DNA of 64,000 nt from Fundidesulfovibrio magnetotacticus (lineage in GTDB: Bacteria; Desulfobacterota; Desulfovibrionia; Desulfovibrionales; Desulfovibrionaceae). Position 1 is the first letter of the stretch, and the number at the start of each line of letters is the position of its first letter. The stretch covers positions 54,008 through 118,007 of the forward strand of contig NZ_BLTE01000015.1 in NCBI RefSeq assembly GCF_013019105.1, written 5' to 3'. The notes below the pieces were generated by a model. That model did not search any database. It saw only the letters and a list, made by a program, of their open reading frames with translations, and was not told the DNA's origin. Shown here piece after piece: positions 33,822 through 42,418 of the stretch. The position numbers and the translations under genes were made by a program.

Positions 33822-33846
33822 AAAAAAGGGGAGGCTACGCCTCCCC
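33822..33846 (-). terminator. First of two tandem terminators after tRNA-Val
   Basis: Minus strand GGGGAGGCGTAGCCTCCCC followed by six T. It lies about ten bases downstream of the tRNA 3' end and is almost the same sequence as the next hairpin, suggesting local duplication. Confidence 0.9.
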
Positions 33847-33856
33847 TGGGGTCACG

Positions 33857-33931
33857 TGGTAGGACCGAGGAGATTTGAACTCCTGACCCCTTGCGTGTCA
33901 AGCAAGTGCTCTCCCCCTGAGCTACGGTCCT
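33857..33931 (-). tRNA. tRNA-Val (anticodon GAC)
   Basis: Complete cloverleaf on the minus strand. The acceptor stem is AGGACCG with CGGTCCT; D arm GCTCAGGGGGAGAGC; anticodon stem CTTGC/GCAAG with loop TTGACAC, giving anticodon GAC (valine GUC/GUU codons); T arm AGGAG TTCAAAT CTCCT; discriminator A and an encoded CCA end. Confidence 0.96.
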
Positions 33932-33952
33932 ACGCTGTCGAAAGGAAGAGGA

Positions 33953-33981
33953 TGTGTACGGTGCGATCGAGGGCGTGTCAA
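33953..33981 (-). promoter_or_regulatory. Sigma-70 promoter of tRNA-Val
   Basis: Minus strand TTGACA, 17 bases, TACACA, located so that transcription would begin about 15 bases before the tRNA 5' end. Confidence 0.75.
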
Positions 33982-34031
33982 GCACGGAGTGCGATTCGCG
34001 CGCATCTTCCCGCAATTTCCCCGGCCCGGCG

Positions 34032-35867
34032 TCAGGCCCTCTGTTCGGCCCCACGCCGCTCCAGGGGCAGGCTCAGGGTGAAGGCGCAGCCCTTGCCCTT
34101 CTCCGTGTCCAGGCGGATGGCCCCGCCGTGGTCGCGGGCGATGCGTTCGCACACGGCCAGGCCCAGGCCGGTGCCGCGCTCCTTGGTGGTGTAGAAGGGG
34201 TTGAAGGCCTTGGCGGCCTCTTCGGGCGCCATGCCCGGGCCGTCGTCCTTCACCACCACCTCGGCGAAGCCGTCCCTGGCCCGGCTGACGATGGTCACCG
34301 CGCCGCCCTGGGTCATGGCTTCGGCGGCGTTCTTCACCAGGTTGAGCACCACCTGGCGCACCTGGCCGGGGTCGTGCACGGCCGGGGGCAGGGTTTTGTC
34401 CAGGTTTGCGCGCAGGGTCACGCCCCGGGAGGCCAGCTCCTGCTCCAGGAGGGTCACGGTGTCCCAGACGGTGGCGTTGAGGTCGCGCGGGGCGAGCTTG
34501 GGCGCGGCGGGGCGCGTGAAGTCGCGCACTTCCTCCAGCATGGTTTCCAGGCGTTTGGCCTCCTCCTCGATGAGCCGGAGCTTTTCGGCTTCGCGCCCGT
34601 CTTCGGGCAGTGAACGGCGCACCTGGCGCGCGAAACCGCCCATGAGCATGAGGGGGTTGCGGATCTCGTGGGAGATGTGGGCGGCGGCCTCGCCCACGGC
34701 GGCGAAGCGTTCGGAGCGGATGAGGCGCTCCTGGGTTTCCAGGAGTTCCTGGAGGTTCTGGCGGATGCGGTCGCGGGCCTCGCGCAGTTCGGCGGTGCGG
34801 GCCTCCACTTCGGTCTTGAGGTTGGCCGACCAGCGGAAGGCGAAATACATGGTCACGGCCAGGCCGGTGAAGACCACCACCTGGAACACGGCCACCATGA
34901 ACATCTCGCGCAGGGCCACCTTGCCGATGATGCCCTCCACCTCGTCCACGGGCGCGGCCAGGGCCACGCCCCAGACCACCGGGTCCGGCTGGTCCGTTGC
35001 GATGTGGGCCGGGGCGTAGGCGATGAGCTTGCGCATTTCGCCCTGGGCGCCCCGGTGCCAGCCCGAGACGTACCAGTCCACGCCCTCCTCGCCTTTCATG
35101 ATCTTCTCGCGCATGAGCTGGTCGATGCGGGTGAAGTCGATGCCCGGATCGCGGCGCTTGCGCACCTCGAAGGCGTCGCGCGCGATGAAGTCCTCCTCGT
35201 AGTGGTCCAGGAAGTAGCCGCGCTGGTCGATCACCCAGGCGTAGCCTGTCTGTCCGGAGCGCACGTCGTGGGCGTAGCGTCTGGCCACGGCCACGGCGTC
35301 CACCACGAAGAAGAGCACGCCCGGGCCCTCGACGCCGACGCTCACGGGCGCTTCGTGGGGCCAGTAGCGCGTGGCCATGCGCAGGATGGTCTTTCCGGCG
35401 AAGGGCCCCTGGGGCGGGCTCTCCACGCGGCCCGTCAGGAGCTTGCCGGTCTCGCTGCCCCTGGCCCAGTCCAGGAAGGCGCCGTAGTCCAGCACCAGGG
35501 GGCCGGACATGAGGCCCTTGTCGTTGAAGAAGGAGACGGCTCCGCCGCCCGCCGGGACGTAGCCGATGGCCAGCACCTCGCTCTGGCGCAGGATCTCCTG
35601 GAAAGGCGGCAGGGCCTTCTCCGGCTCGCCCATGAGCGCGGGATGGCGGTGCAGGATGCCCGAGAGTTCCAGAAGGCTCGCGCCCAGGAAGCTGAAGTGC
35701 TGTTCCAGGTCCTGGGCCAGCTTCTGGGCCAGGATGAGCTGCTGGCGGTTGAACTGCTCGGTGGCCACGGCCTTGAGCTCGCCCTGGGCGCGCAGGCCCA
35801 GCTGCCACATCACCAGGCCCAGCAGCAGCAGGGCCGAGGAGGTGATGATGACGAACTTGCGGGTCAT
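34032..35867 (-). CDS. Membrane sensor histidine kinase
   Basis: 611 residues. TM1 at residues 7-25 (IITSSALLLLGLVMWQLGL), a large periplasmic sensor of about 290 residues with a Cache-like pattern (GYVPAGGGAVSFFNDKGL, TRYWPHEAPVS, GYAWVIDQRGYFLDH), TM2 near residue 325-345, a short coiled coil, HisKA with the phospho-acceptor His in AAAHISHEIRNPLMLMGG, N box LNLVKNAAEAM, G1 DDGPGMAP, F box FNPFYTT and G2 GTGLGLAV. No response regulator is adjacent, so its partner is elsewhere. The ligand is unknown; Cache domains often bind amino acids or carboxylates. Confidence 0.93.
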   Translation of the reverse strand: MTRKFVIITSSALLLLGLVMWQLGLRAQGELKAVATEQFNRQQLILAQKLAQDLEQHFSFLGASLLELSGILHRHPALMGEPEKALPPFQEILRQSEVLAIGYVPAGGGAVSFFNDKGLMSGPLVLDYGAFLDWARGSETGKLLTGRVESPPQGPFAGKTILRMATRYWPHEAPVSVGVEGPGVLFFVVDAVAVARRYAHDVRSGQTGYAWVIDQRGYFLDHYEEDFIARDAFEVRKRRDPGIDFTRIDQLMREKIMKGEEGVDWYVSGWHRGAQGEMRKLIAYAPAHIATDQPDPVVWGVALAAPVDEVEGIIGKVALREMFMVAVFQVVVFTGLAVTMYFAFRWSANLKTEVEARTAELREARDRIRQNLQELLETQERLIRSERFAAVGEAAAHISHEIRNPLMLMGGFARQVRRSLPEDGREAEKLRLIEEEAKRLETMLEEVRDFTRPAAPKLAPRDLNATVWDTVTLLEQELASRGVTLRANLDKTLPPAVHDPGQVRQVVLNLVKNAAEAMTQGGAVTIVSRARDGFAEVVVKDDGPGMAPEEAAKAFNPFYTTKERGTGLGLAVCERIARDHGGAIRLDTEKGKGCAFTLSLPLERRGAEQRA

Positions 35868-36011
35868 GGCGGCGTTCCGTTCGAGGGTTTCGCGTTCTTG
35901 TTACGCAAGAAACGCCGCGCGTGCAATCGTTCGGAATCATTTGCTGAGGCTCTCGGCGGTCTTGCCGCGCGCCCTGGGCTGGGCTAGAGAGCCGGACCAG
36001 GGAGGACCGCC

Positions 36012-36083
36012 ATGTCCAAGACCGACGCCTACGCCGCCCTGGGCGGCATCGCCTTCTACATTCTTCTCTTCACCTGGCTGTGA
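36012..36083 (+). CDS. Small single-pass membrane protein, 23 aa
   Basis: A tiny ORF with a GGAGG ribosome site eight bases before the ATG. The product MSKTDAYAALGGIAFYILL plus FTWL has an N-terminal polar head and a single hydrophobic helix. Its stop overlaps a GTG that begins the lipoprotein gene (GTGA), the arrangement of a translationally coupled pair. The function is unknown; small membrane proteins like this often regulate transporters or kinases, and the sensor kinase gene lies 140 bp away in the opposite direction. Confidence 0.6.
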   Translation: MSKTDAYAALGGIAFYILLFTWL

Positions 36084-36091
36084 GGCGACAC

Positions 36092-36337
36092 ATGACCATC
36101 GGGCGCATCACGTTTGCCGCCGCGCTGCTGTCGGCCCTGGCCTGCGCCTCCTGCGGCGGGCGCACCGTCTACCAGGCCCCCGGCGCCGACACGGCCCGGG
36201 AGGAGCGCGACTACTCCGAGTGCGACTGGGAGGCCTCCCGCGCGGCGGCGGGGCTCCAGGATTCAAGCATCCACGACAAGCGCCTGGAGGATTTGCGCGA
36301 CAAGTGCATGCGCGCCCGGGGCTATTCGCCCAAGTAG
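36092..36337 (+). CDS. Small lipoprotein, hypothetical
   Basis: 81 residues from the ATG at 36092 (an overlapping GTG at 36080 would add four). N-terminus MTIGRITFAAALLSALACASC is a lipoprotein signal peptide with a lipobox ending at Cys (SALAC, or a second Cys three residues later). The mature part is charged: GADTAREERDYSECDWEAS, then DKRLEDLRDKCMRARGYSPK, with two further cysteines. It resembles the short lipoproteins annotated in many Desulfovibrio genomes as hypothetical, with a C-terminal 'CMxxKGY' type end. Confidence 0.72.
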   Translation: MTIGRITFAAALLSALACASCGGRTVYQAPGADTAREERDYSECDWEASRAAAGLQDSSIHDKRLEDLRDKCMRARGYSPK

Positions 36338-36350
36338 GGGCGCGCCGGGC

Positions 36351-36851
36351 TCAGATGAGGCTGTTGCCGCGCAGCCAGGCGTAGCCCGCGTGGGTGACCA
36401 CGAAACCCTTGGTCTTTTCGCCGCCGGGGTGGCGGATCTTGACCTTGGCCACGAGCCCGGCCTGGAAGGCGTCCACCAGGGCGCGGCGGGAGTGGTGCTT
36501 GAGGAGCGTGTCGCGCGGGGTGGCCTCGTCGGTGGAGGAGAGGCCGTTGCGCAGGTAGAGGTCTCGCACGAGGAGCCCCGCGTCGGGCAGCTTGGCCTCG
36601 GGCGTTTCCTGGCCGGTGAAGAGCCTCCAGATGGCCAGCCCGTCGCGCGTGAAGCGCACGCCCTTGATCTTGCCGCTGAAGAACCGGAGCTTGGCCCGTT
36701 CGAGGATTTCCTCGTCCAGGAGCCTTTCCAGGTGCTTCTGGCTGTAGGAGACGAGGTGCTCCTCCGGGGTGATGCCCAGGTATTTCACCACCCCGTCGAA
36801 CGCCTCGACCACGCGCAGGATGGCCTGCTCGGACTCGTTGAACGCGCGCAT
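36351..36851 (-). CDS. Hypothetical protein, 166 aa
   Basis: Start MRAFNESEQAILRVVEAFDG with AGGAGG eight bases before the ATG. The sequence looks like a winged-helix-containing soluble protein: EQAILRVVEAFDGVVKYLG, then KIKGVRFTRDGLAIWRLF and GEKTKGFVVTHAGYAWLRG, both of which have the beta-turn-beta look of wHTH wings. No family recognised. It converges with the lipoprotein gene and sits next to the outer end of the CRISPR array, but nothing shows it belongs to that system. Confidence 0.7.
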   Translation of the reverse strand: MRAFNESEQAILRVVEAFDGVVKYLGITPEEHLVSYSQKHLERLLDEEILERAKLRFFSGKIKGVRFTRDGLAIWRLFTGQETPEAKLPDAGLLVRDLYLRNGLSSTDEATPRDTLLKHHSRRALVDAFQAGLVAKVKIRHPGGEKTKGFVVTHAGYAWLRGNSLI

Positions 36852-36963
36852 GCCGCACCTCCTGAAAAGGACCGGACCGCCGACCCGCAGACATCCTAGG
36901 ACAGCCGGGTGACGATCGCGTGGCGGCCGTGGGATGAGCAGGGGGGGGCGGGCGGAGGGGGCC

Positions 36964-36999
36964 GGGGCCGCCTGACCCCATTTCTTCAGCGGCTACAAT
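36964..36999 (+). repeat. Degenerate terminal CRISPR repeat
   Basis: The last 27 bases from TGACCCC to TACAAT match the repeat exactly, while the first nine are replaced by GC-rich unrelated sequence. The 5' half needed for tracrRNA pairing is lost and the -35 element is reduced to TGACC, but the -10 TACAAT is kept. Confidence 0.93.
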
Positions 37000-37925
37000 C
37001 AAGAGTAGCGCATTCCTGCCCTAGTCAATGTTGTGACTTGACCCCATTTCTTCAGCGGCTACAATTCATCCGGGCGCGTCCCGCAGCGCTTGTTCGTTGT
37101 GACTTGACCCCATTTCTTCAGCGGCTACAATACGCACCCGCAGCTCATCGGCCTGGTGCGCGTTGTGACTTGACCCCATTTCTTCAGCGGCTACAATTCA
37201 AACTCAAGCTCTTCCAGGCCCAGCAAGGTTGTGACTTGACCCCATTTCTTCAGCGGCTACAATCATCCCCCACGTGCGGGGTTCCATCTCCTCGTTGTGA
37301 CTTGACCCCATTTCTTCAGCGGCTACAATTCTAAGGTCTACCCGGCCACCCTGGGCGCGAGTTGTGACTTGACCCCATTTCTTCAGCGGCTACAATAGGG
37401 GAGGAATCACCACCACCTCCCGAGGTGTTGTGACTTGACCCCATTTCTTCAGCGGCTACAATCCAACGACAACCTCCAGCACAACGCGGAAAGTTGTGAC
37501 TTGACCCCATTTCTTCAGCGGCTACAATTAAGCACAGACCCCTTCCACTGCTGGGCGTGTTGTGACTTGACCCCATTTCTTCAGCGGCTACAATTCGGAA
37601 ATCGACGGCGTGCTCGTGGCCCAGGTTGTGACTTGACCCCATTTCTTCAGCGGCTACAATGGGGGCTTCCATCAGTACAGCCTCTCCTGCGTTGTGACTT
37701 GACCCCATTTCTTCAGCGGCTACAATAGGTGCGGATGTTGAACCCCACCCAGGTGAGTTGTGACTTGACCCCATTTCTTCAGCGGCTACAATCGAGCGTG
37801 GACCACAACTCCCTCGTCACCTGTTGTGACTTGACCCCATTTCTTCAGCGGCTACAATTCCTCCGAAGCGTTCATGCAGCTGGTCTACGGTTGTGACTTG
37901 ACCCCATTTCTTCAGCGGCTACAAT
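36964..37925 (+). CRISPR. Type II-C CRISPR array, 14 intact repeats plus 1 degenerate
   Basis: The 36-base repeat begins GTTGTGACTTGACCCC and ends CAGCGGCTACAAT. Intact copies start at 37030, 37096, 37162, 37228, 37294, 37361, 37427, 37493, 37559, 37625, 37691, 37757, 37823 and 37890; the copy at 36964 has lost its first nine or ten bases. Fourteen unique spacers, twelve of 30 bases and two of 31. The crRNA strand is plus, because the GTTGTGAC end matches the tracrRNA anti-repeat and resembles the GTTGTAG start of Neisseria repeats. Each repeat contains TTGACC, 16 bases, TACAAT, a near-consensus promoter aimed into the next spacer. The degenerate repeat marks the old end, so new spacers enter on the cas2 side. 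Confidence 0.98.
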
Positions 37926-37966
37926 CTCTTGAAGAAAAAGACACTGAAATTGCTGAAGAAATTCTG
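37926..37966. promoter_or_regulatory. Putative CRISPR leader
   Basis: An AT-rich stretch between the last intact repeat and the cas2 hairpin. It contains GCTGAAGAAAT, the exact reverse complement of 11 bases from the repeat, next to ATT. This end faces cas1/cas2 and is opposite the degenerate repeat, which fits a leader. Confidence 0.55.
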
Positions 37967-38000
37967 CCGGAGCAGCTCAGAAAAGCATGAGCTGCTCCGG
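37967..38000. terminator. 13-bp hairpin spanning the cas2 stop codon
   Basis: CCGGAGCAGCTCA and its perfect complement, with an 8-base loop that contains the end of cas2. On the minus strand a moderately T-rich stretch follows, so it may terminate the cas operon; it could equally stop array transcripts coming the other way. Confidence 0.6.
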
Positions 38001-38282
38001 CCCCTTCTCTGGTTTTCGCCGTTTTTTTCCCACCAACACCCGCATTTTTCCGAATTGGGCGTCCGTCACGGACAACAGCCGCACCTCGCCCTTGTCCGGC
38101 ACCAGCGCCTGCACCTTGTTCAGGAACGCGTCTTTGGATTCCCGGCTGTGGCAATACCGCGCGTACACCGAGTATTGAAGCATCGAGAAGCCAAGACGCT
38201 TCAACTCCTTGCGAAAACGCGTATACTCCTTGCGCTCCACCACGGCCGTCACCGGCAGGTCGAACAGCGCGAACACCCACAT
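37977..38282 (-). CDS. cas2: CRISPR-associated endonuclease Cas2
   Basis: 101 residues. Start MWVFALFDLPVTAVVERKEY with the conserved Asp8 after the first strand, followed by FRKELKRLGFSMLQYSVYARYC and the end strand EVRLLSVTDAQFGKMRVLVG. Cas2 bridges two Cas1 dimers in the spacer-integrating complex. I placed the start at ATG 38282 because GGGAGG precedes it; a GTG at 38303 overlapping the cas1 stop is the alternative. It is the last gene of the cas operon, 52 bases from the array. Confidence 0.96.
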   Translation of the reverse strand: MWVFALFDLPVTAVVERKEYTRFRKELKRLGFSMLQYSVYARYCHSRESKDAFLNKVQALVPDKGEVRLLSVTDAQFGKMRVLVGKKRRKPEKGPEQLMLF

Positions 38283-38299
38283 GGCACGGAACCTCCCGC

Positions 38300-39208
38300 T
38301 CACGGCACACCGCCCAAACCCTCGAACCGGGGCAGAAACATCCGGTTGCGCTGGCCGCAGTACAGCTCCCCGAGGCTGCGCGCCGTCTGCGCGCACAGGC
38401 TGAACAGCTCCCGCCGCTCGCCCTCCACCAGAAAATCCTGGTTCAGAAACTCCAGAAGCTCCCGCTTCAACTCCTTGCCAAGCTCCCGCTCCGTGCCGTG
38501 CGCCGCCGCCATGCCCGCCGCGCACACGTCCACAAGCGGACGGTAGGGTTCCATCAGGTCGCTCACCAGGCAGAAGGCGTCGTAGCGGTTGTGGTGGTGC
38601 AGCCCCAGCGACGGATGGAGCCCCGCCGCGCACACCGCACGGCCCATCACCGCGCGCACCACCGCGTAGCCGTAGTTCAGCCAGGCGTTCACGCCCCCGG
38701 AAGCGCGGTCCCGCGTGAACCCGTTCGCTCCGAAGAGAAACCGCCAATACTTGCGCGCCGCCTCCCCTTCCACGTTGCCCGGGTCGCCGGAGCGCACGCG
38801 CGCGGCCATGCCCTCCAGCCCGTGGCCGTGCCCCCGCACAAGGGACAACGCCCAGGCCTGGTTCACGAGCTTCATCTGCACAACATACTTCCAGGCCTGC
38901 TTGCGCAAGGGCGCGGAAGCCTCCGCCTGGGCCGCTATCCGCTCCGTCTGCACGCTGTTGCCCGCAAGCGGCAGCATCATCCCCACGGGCATGTGCCGCT
39001 CGTCGCAGGCCACATAGACCCCGCCGCTGGCGGACAACCCGGCCAACACGCCGTGCGTGAACACCACGCGCCCGTGGGACACCAGAAGCGCGCCCACCTC
39101 CGCCAAAGGCACCCGCGCCTCGGGACCGCCCTCCACCCGCACGCAGAGAAGACCGTCCTCCACGTTCAGCCGGGCCGGGCGGTCCCCGATGTCCAGGATG
39201 CGGTTCAC
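38300..39208 (-). CDS. cas1: CRISPR-associated integrase Cas1 (type II)
   Basis: 302 residues, GTG start overlapping the cas9 stop by four bases. The N-terminal beta domain begins [19 protein letters not shown]; the C-terminal helical domain has NAWLNYGYAVVRAVMGRAV and GLHHHNRYDAFCLVSDLMEPYRP, the His and acidic residues that make the active site of type II Cas1. Together with Cas2 it inserts new spacers. No csn2 or cas4 gene is present, which identifies subtype II-C. Confidence 0.97.
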   Translation of the reverse strand: MNRILDIGDRPARLNVEDGLLCVRVEGGPEARVPLAEVGALLVSHGRVVFTHGVLAGLSASGGVYVACDERHMPVGMMLPLAGNSVQTERIAAQAEASAPLRKQAWKYVVQMKLVNQAWALSLVRGHGHGLEGMAARVRSGDPGNVEGEAARKYWRFLFGANGFTRDRASGGVNAWLNYGYAVVRAVMGRAVCAAGLHPSLGLHHHNRYDAFCLVSDLMEPYRPLVDVCAAGMAAAHGTERELGKELKRELLEFLNQDFLVEGERRELFSLCAQTARSLGELYCGQRNRMFLPRFEGLGGVP

Positions 39209-42200
39209 GTGTTGTCCCGACGCACTTCGCCAAGCGGCGTCACCGTGACCTTTCGGTAACTTCCATCACCCATTTGACTGACAAATGGCCTTCTTACGTT
39301 CTTATCGATGTAAATTTCCTTTTCCGGCCTGGCATCCTGGAGCGGAGTCATCCGGATACGCGGACGACCACCGTCGGTGGTCACTGTTCGCACACGCCAC
39401 AACGTCTCCACACTTCCTTCCATGATAGCCACCACATCCCCGCTCGTCAGCGTGAACAGGAACCGCCCCCCATCGGGGCGCTCCCGGCGCACCACCGGCT
39501 CCTTGCGCCCGGCGCGGCGCTTGGCCTCGAAGCGCGTCACCACCTCGCCCACCCACACGGGGCGCCCCTTCCTGTCCACGGTCTCGAACACGGCCATGTG
39601 GTGGTTGCCGCCGGTCATGGCCAGACGCGCGCGGTCCCCCTGGCCGATCCGCTCCGGCGTGCCCTTCACCAGCACGCGCACCCTGCGCACGGGCGTGCCC
39701 CCCAGCCGCTCCACGCACACCGGATTCGCGCCGTCGGAAAAAGCCTTGACGGGCTCCTTGATGCCAAGCTCCGCCAGCTTCGCCTGCACCAGGGACCGGA
39801 TGAGCGGATCGACGATCTGCCCCACTTCGGTGGCGCTCAACTTTTCCAGCGCCTTGCGCACCGTCACCCGGCCGCCCTTGAGGGAATAGAAGGTCTGGTC
39901 GTGCAGCGCGCCGTTCACGCCGCGCCGGGGCCGCAACGACACGTTCACCCCCAACACGCGCGCCCGCACGTCCTCCAGAAACCCGGACCACGGCGGGGAA
40001 AGCGGTGCGCGCGCAATGCGCTGGGCGTGCGTCTCGGCCCATTCGGCCGAAGAGGCGATGCGCTGGATAAGGCCCTGGTCCGTGCAGGCCACGGCCACGG
40101 CGTCCACCACATGGTGGCGGTGGTCCGCACGGCTCTTCTCGCCGCGACCCAGCACATGGTTGAGCCCCAGCACGTCGCGTACGAGCGCCGTGACCCCGCC
40201 CGAACTGACCTTCACCCGTTGCAGGGCCTCCGCCCCGTAAAGCCATCCCAGATACTCCACGGCAAGGCGCGAAGCGACCCGCGTGTCCGAAAGCTGGCGC
40301 GCGGTGAACTCCGCGAACTCCTGGGACATATCGCGCACCATGAAGCGCTTGAGCTTGGCCTCCCTGGTCCAGCCGTCGCACTTGAACCCCGACACCCTGT
40401 CCAGGATCGCCGCGTAACGCTCCGTGGCCGCCTCGCCCCAGACCTCGTAAGGCGTGCGGTTGCCCTTGGCCTTGTTGCAGGCGTTATGGGCCAGGGTCTT
40501 GTTCAGGAACGAGTTGTCCAGGCTGCGCGAGTACGGCAGGATGTGCTCGATGTCCACCGAGGCATGGGGGCCGAAGAGATCGTCGTTGCCGAAGACTCCG
40601 CCGCAGTAGGGACAGCGCCAGGTGCACTCCTCGGCCAGCAAGGCCTTGAGCGCCACGGTCTCCTTGCGCTGACCGAGGCCTGGATAGGCCTTCAGGATCT
40701 CGTCGTAGAGCCGGTCCCGGTTGCCCTGCCTTGCGCGGTTGTCCTTCGAGATGCGCTGACGCGCCATGCGCGACCGCTTGAGATCGCGCGCAAGCTCCAC
40801 GCGGATGCGCGCGGGCTTGCCGTGGCGCGCAACAAGGGAATTCACCAAACGGCGCAACTCCGTGAGCGTGCGCGACACCATGGGGTTCCTGAGCCCCTTG
40901 AGCGCGGCGGCCACGGGCGGCAGCAGGTCCTTGCAGGGAGGCGGCGCGGGCTTGCCGTATTCCATCTCCCGGGCCGTGATGTAGGGCGCCCCCGCTTCCA
41001 GGTGGGGCAGGATGCGCCGCATGGCCCTCCGGGAAAGCGCGGCGTAGTCCTCCTCCAGGCGCACCTCCGGCAGCTTCGCTGCCGCCTCGGGAGCGAGCGC
41101 GAAGCGCTTCGCCGCCACCCGGGAGAGCACCTCGGGCTTGTTGGTGGCATACACCAGCAGCACCAGGGCGTCCTTGTCCTCCGGGGAGAGGGCGTCCCAG
41201 GCCGCGCCCAGGGCCGCCCGGAGCTTGGCGGCCGTGCGGTTGCCCTCCATCTTTTTCTCCCCGCCCCGCTCCAGATTGAATTCCGACCCCTTGGGCAGGT
41301 TCAGGAGCTTGCGCAGATCGGCGAAGCTCAGGTCGCCTTTGCTTTCCAAACGCTCCACCAGGACGGCGCGCTGGGCCGCGTCCGGCTTGACCACCTCGCC
41401 GTGGGGCGTGACGGCCTCCAGGTTGTTGAGCTTGGAGAGCATCCGGAAACGCTGGGCCTCCAACGTGCAGCGCGGGGCGCGGCGGGCGCGCTTCTCCAGT
41501 TCGCAGAAGGCCACGAGTTCCTTGGCGCTCTTCAAGGGGCGTTGCCAGAAAATGCACTTGCCCACGGCCCCCCGGGCCTCGGGCGTGGCCCACGGGGCGC
41601 GGTGCGCCGCCTGGGCGGCCCAAAGGGCGTCGAACTCCGCCCGGAGCATGTCCCGGTGCAGCCAGCGGCCCCGCACCCGGCGCTCGCCGCAAGACTCTCC
41701 GTCGGCGGCCGGCGCGTTCCCGCCGATGGCGGCCAGGTATTGGCCTAGGTGGCGGTCCCCCATTTCCTTGTACAGGGCCTTGATGGCGTCCTTGACCTTG
41801 CCCTCGTCCTTGTCCGAGGGCGCGCGGCGGCTGTTGGAATGGAAGCCCCGGCGCTGCACGAGGTGGTAGAGAGCGCGCCCGAACTCGTGGGGCTCCAGCC
41901 GCTCGGCCAGCCCCATGGCGCGCAGATGGTAGGGGAAAAGACGACGCCCGCCGTTTTCAGGCAGCATCAATCCGGGATGGCGCGCGTAGAAGTCTTCGGA
42001 CAACTCCTTGTCCAGGGCCTGGAAGGCGGTCACCCGCTCCGTGGGCCGAAGGGATGGAATCTCCGGCAGGAGTCCGAAGCGCGCAAGGGTGCGCTGGAGG
42101 TGAAGCTTGCGCATGACCTTGCGCTCGATGATCCGGCGACGCGAACGGGCCTCGCGACGTGGTACGGCGCGACTCGCGTCGCGCCCGGCCTCGATGTCGC

Positions 42201-42348
42201 CTTCGGTGCCTTCCTCGAAGATGCGTACGCCGCAATCCACGAGGCGTTCGAGAGAGTCGCCCTCGCCCAGGGCGAAGAGCGCCCAACCGACGGAAGCCGT
42301 GCCAAGATCCAGGCCGAGAAGCAGGGAGGAAGTGGGGGATGCGCCCAT
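39205..42348 (-). CDS. cas9: Cas9 endonuclease, compact type II-C
   Basis: 1047 residues, in the size range of small II-C Cas9s. RuvC-I is [17 protein letters not shown] with Asp14; arginine-rich bridge helix [19 protein letters not shown] near residues 65-85; Ruv[15 protein letters not shown] near 518; HNH domain [19 protein letters not shown] and [10 protein letters not shown] with catalytic His near 600; Ruv[15 protein letters not shown] near 748. All catalytic residues are present, so it should cut double-stranded DNA guided by crRNA and tracrRNA. The C-terminal 250 residues (wedge and PAM-interacting part) are divergent, so the PAM cannot be read from sequence. AAGGAG precedes the ATG at 42348. 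cas9, cas1 and cas2 overlap in one operon. Confidence 0.98.
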   Translation of the reverse strand: MGASPTSSLLLGLDLGTASVGWALFALGEGDSLERLVDCGVRIFEEGTEGDIEAGRDASRAVPRREARSRRRIIERKVMRKLHLQRTLARFGLLPEIPSLRPTERVTAFQALDKELSEDFYARHPGLMLPENGGRRLFPYHLRAMGLAERLEPHEFGRALYHLVQRRGFHSNSRRAPSDKDEGKVKDAIKALYKEMGDRHLGQYLAAIGGNAPAADGESCGERRVRGRWLHRDMLRAEFDALWAAQAAHRAPWATPEARGAVGKCIFWQRPLKSAKELVAFCELEKRARRAPRCTLEAQRFRMLSKLNNLEAVTPHGEVVKPDAAQRAVLVERLESKGDLSFADLRKLLNLPKGSEFNLERGGEKKMEGNRTAAKLRAALGAAWDALSPEDKDALVLLVYATNKPEVLSRVAAKRFALAPEAAAKLPEVRLEEDYAALSRRAMRRILPHLEAGAPYITAREMEYGKPAPPPCKDLLPPVAAALKGLRNPMVSRTLTELRRLVNSLVARHGKPARIRVELARDLKRSRMARQRISKDNRARQGNRDRLYDEILKAYPGLGQRKETVALKALLAEECTWRCPYCGGVFGNDDLFGPHASVDIEHILPYSRSLDNSFLNKTLAHNACNKAKGNRTPYEVWGEAATERYAAILDRVSGFKCDGWTREAKLKRFMVRDMSQEFAEFTARQLSDTRVASRLAVEYLGWLYGAEALQRVKVSSGGVTALVRDVLGLNHVLGRGEKSRADHRHHVVDAVAVACTDQGLIQRIASSAEWAETHAQRIARAPLSPPWSGFLEDVRARVLGVNVSLRPRRGVNGALHDQTFYSLKGGRVTVRKALEKLSATEVGQIVDPLIRSLVQAKLAELGIKEPVKAFSDGANPVCVERLGGTPVRRVRVLVKGTPERIGQGDRARLAMTGGNHHMAVFETVDRKGRPVWVGEVVTRFEAKRRAGRKEPVVRRERPDGGRFLFTLTSGDVVAIMEGSVETLWRVRTVTTDGGRPRIRMTPLQDARPEKEIYIDKNVRRPFVSQMGDGSYRKVTVTPLGEVRRDNT

Positions 42349-42389
42349 GGAGGTCTCCTTCGTGTCGCACGTTTTTTACGATGCACGCC

Positions 42390-42418
42390 TTGACATCAAC
42401 GTGTGCGGCATGTATCGG
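42390..42418 (+). promoter_or_regulatory. Candidate tracrRNA promoter, overlapping cas9 promoter region
   Basis: TTGACA, 17 bases, TATCGG. The -35 is perfect and the -10 weak. On the other strand TTGATG at 42399-42394 overlaps this -35, with TAAAAA 15 bases further on towards cas9, so divergent tracrRNA and cas9 promoters may share the palindrome TTGACATCAA. Confidence 0.5.

Noticed and set aside
32584..34194. 536-codon plus-strand frame opposite thrS and the tRNA
   Set aside because: Runs through a tRNA and two terminators on the other strand; not a gene.
36909..37774. Repetitive protein-like frames across the CRISPR array
   Set aside because: They are translations of the 36-base repeat; the repeat/spacer structure explains the periodicity fully.
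37926..39208. csn2 or cas4 beside cas1/cas2
   Set aside because: No such gene exists between cas9 and the array; cas9-cas1-cas2 only, so II-C rather than II-A or II-B.
39274..41748. Long plus-strand open frame opposite cas9
   Set aside because: Antisense to a well-supported cas9; composition (Arg/Gly/Ala/His-rich) is typical of a mirror frame in GC-rich DNA and there is no ribosome site.
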